The notes beneath the pieces were generated by a model. That model was given only the letters and a program-made list of their open reading frames with translations. It searched no databases and was not told the origin of the DNA. From Candidatus Gastranaerophilales bacterium (lineage in GTDB: Bacteria > Cyanobacteriota > Vampirovibrionia > Gastranaerophilales > Gastranaerophilaceae), in NCBI GenBank assembly GCA_944323495.1, contig CALUSZ010000135.1, positions 1 through 5,085 on the forward strand: 5,085 bases of DNA, in the 5' to 3' direction. Position numbers and translations under genes: made by a program. Shown piece by piece: positions 4,650 through 5,085 of this stretch (the first letter of the stretch is position 1; each line of letters starts with the position of its first letter).

Positions 4650-4952
4650 ACGATTGACTACACATTTTTCATAAGCTTGCCTGCATCCTTTGCTTGCACC
4701 ACTTACTCAAAACATACATTCCATGTATTTACTTATTAGATTTGTGATATATACTTCTTACACTAACATTATTGCAACACTATATAACAAAAGTAAACTG
4801 TTTCTTTCGATTTTTTTACAAATCTTTATAGAAATTAAAAAATCTTAACATTGAAGAAAGAATACTCTCCAACTGTGGAATAGTTATTTAATTTTAATTT
4901 GGTTAAATATAATTATTAAATCTTTTTCATACTTCCAGCTATTCTTAATTCC
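4650..4952. other. AT-rich non-coding stretch
   Basis: No supportable reading frame, tRNA or repeat array is present on either strand; the longest ATG frames end after a few codons. The only ordered element is a perfect dyad, ATACAT-TCC-ATGTAT, at 4714-4728, about 65 bp upstream of the flagellin 2 promoter candidate. A weak minus-strand TTGCAA/TATATA pair is present near 4760, but I do not rely on it. Confidence 0.5.
4714..4728. promoter_or_regulatory. Perfect 6-3-6 palindrome, possible operator
   Basis: ATACAT and ATGTAT are separated by TCC (GGA on the minus strand). The symmetry is that of a dimeric regulator binding site upstream of the flagellin 2 promoter region. Only one copy is seen, so function is speculative. 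Confidence 0.25.
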
Positions 4953-4978
4953 AAGAGCCTTACAGGCTCTTTTTTTTA
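4953..4978 (+). terminator. Strong plus-strand intrinsic terminator without a visible gene
   Basis: An 8-bp stem (AAGAGCCT 4953-4960 with AGGCTCTT 4964-4971) is followed by an unbroken T run to 4977. The minus-strand side continues GGAATTAAG, so it acts only on plus-strand transcripts. No plus-strand gene precedes it, which points to a small RNA or an antisense transcript from 4530-4950. Confidence 0.72.
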
Positions 4979-5085
4979 TATTAAAACTTTTTAATGTACA
5001 AATTCATCTTTATATGATATTATAATGTCAGTAGTAGTATAAAAATTTTTGGAAATATATGCGATAGAAAAGATTATTAAAAATA
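4979..5085. other. AT-rich intergenic end of window
   Basis: I find no gene here. A TATAAT at 5021-5026 (+) lacks a convincing -35, and the only nearby ATG (5059) is closed by TAG two codons later. Confidence 0.4.

Noticed and set aside
4675..4697. Short repeat GCTTGC at 4675-4680 and 4692-4697
   Set aside because: Two hexamers 17 bp apart are within chance expectation, and no sigma-54 spacing (GG-N10-GC with consensus flanks) could be fitted convincingly.
1..5085. tRNA, rRNA, CRISPR array or insertion sequence
   Set aside because: I found no cloverleaf with a TTCGA-type arm, no regularly spaced repeats, no transposase and no terminal inverted repeats.

Overview
The window is AT-rich DNA from a flagellated bacterium with Gram-negative-style gene organisation. 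It carries two divergent flagellin genes, a two-gene housekeeping operon between them, and the tail of an unrecognised coiled-coil protein. The flagellin termini, the type I signal peptidase and the C-terminal tail of the first protein remind me of gut-associated Vampirovibrionia/Melainabacteria (Gastranaerophilales). That is recognition from memory without a search, so the lineage is tentative.

Layout. Positions 1-248 (+) hold the 3' end of a protein gene, followed by an intrinsic terminator at 300-330. A GC-rich terminator at 339-363 faces the other way and ends flagellin gene 1 (384-1481, -). Its roughly 80-nt leader carries a two-part hairpin with a GGA in its loop, a second GGA site resembling the CsrA consensus, and a sigma-28-like promoter (1568-1595). 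Next come lepB (1673-2311, -) and a polyprenyl synthetase gene (2308-3108, -). Their ATGA overlap shows that they are co-transcribed, from a promoter near 3140-3168. Terminator 3160-3194 ends flagellin gene 2 (3264-4301, -).

Positions 4302-5085 hold no protein gene that I can support. On the minus strand, just upstream of flagellin 2, lies a GC-richer block (about 46% G+C by hand count over 4341-4520, against about 20% over 4801-4900). It is dense in hairpins, some of them mutually exclusive, and is bracketed by a 13-bp direct repeat. A sigma-28-like promoter lies further upstream (4622-4649), so the block would be part of an mRNA leader of about 310 nt. A strong plus-strand terminator at 4953-4977 has no visible gene before it.

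How the parts fit: the two flagellins are probably filament subunits read from separate late-flagellar promoters. Both leaders display GGA motifs in hairpin loops upstream of an AAAGGAG ribosome binding site, as expected for CsrA(-FliW) translational control. The polyprenyl synthetase and signal peptidase serve isoprenoid supply and protein export and have no obvious link to motility. The most interesting element is the structured flagellin 2 leader, which matches no riboswitch class I can recall.
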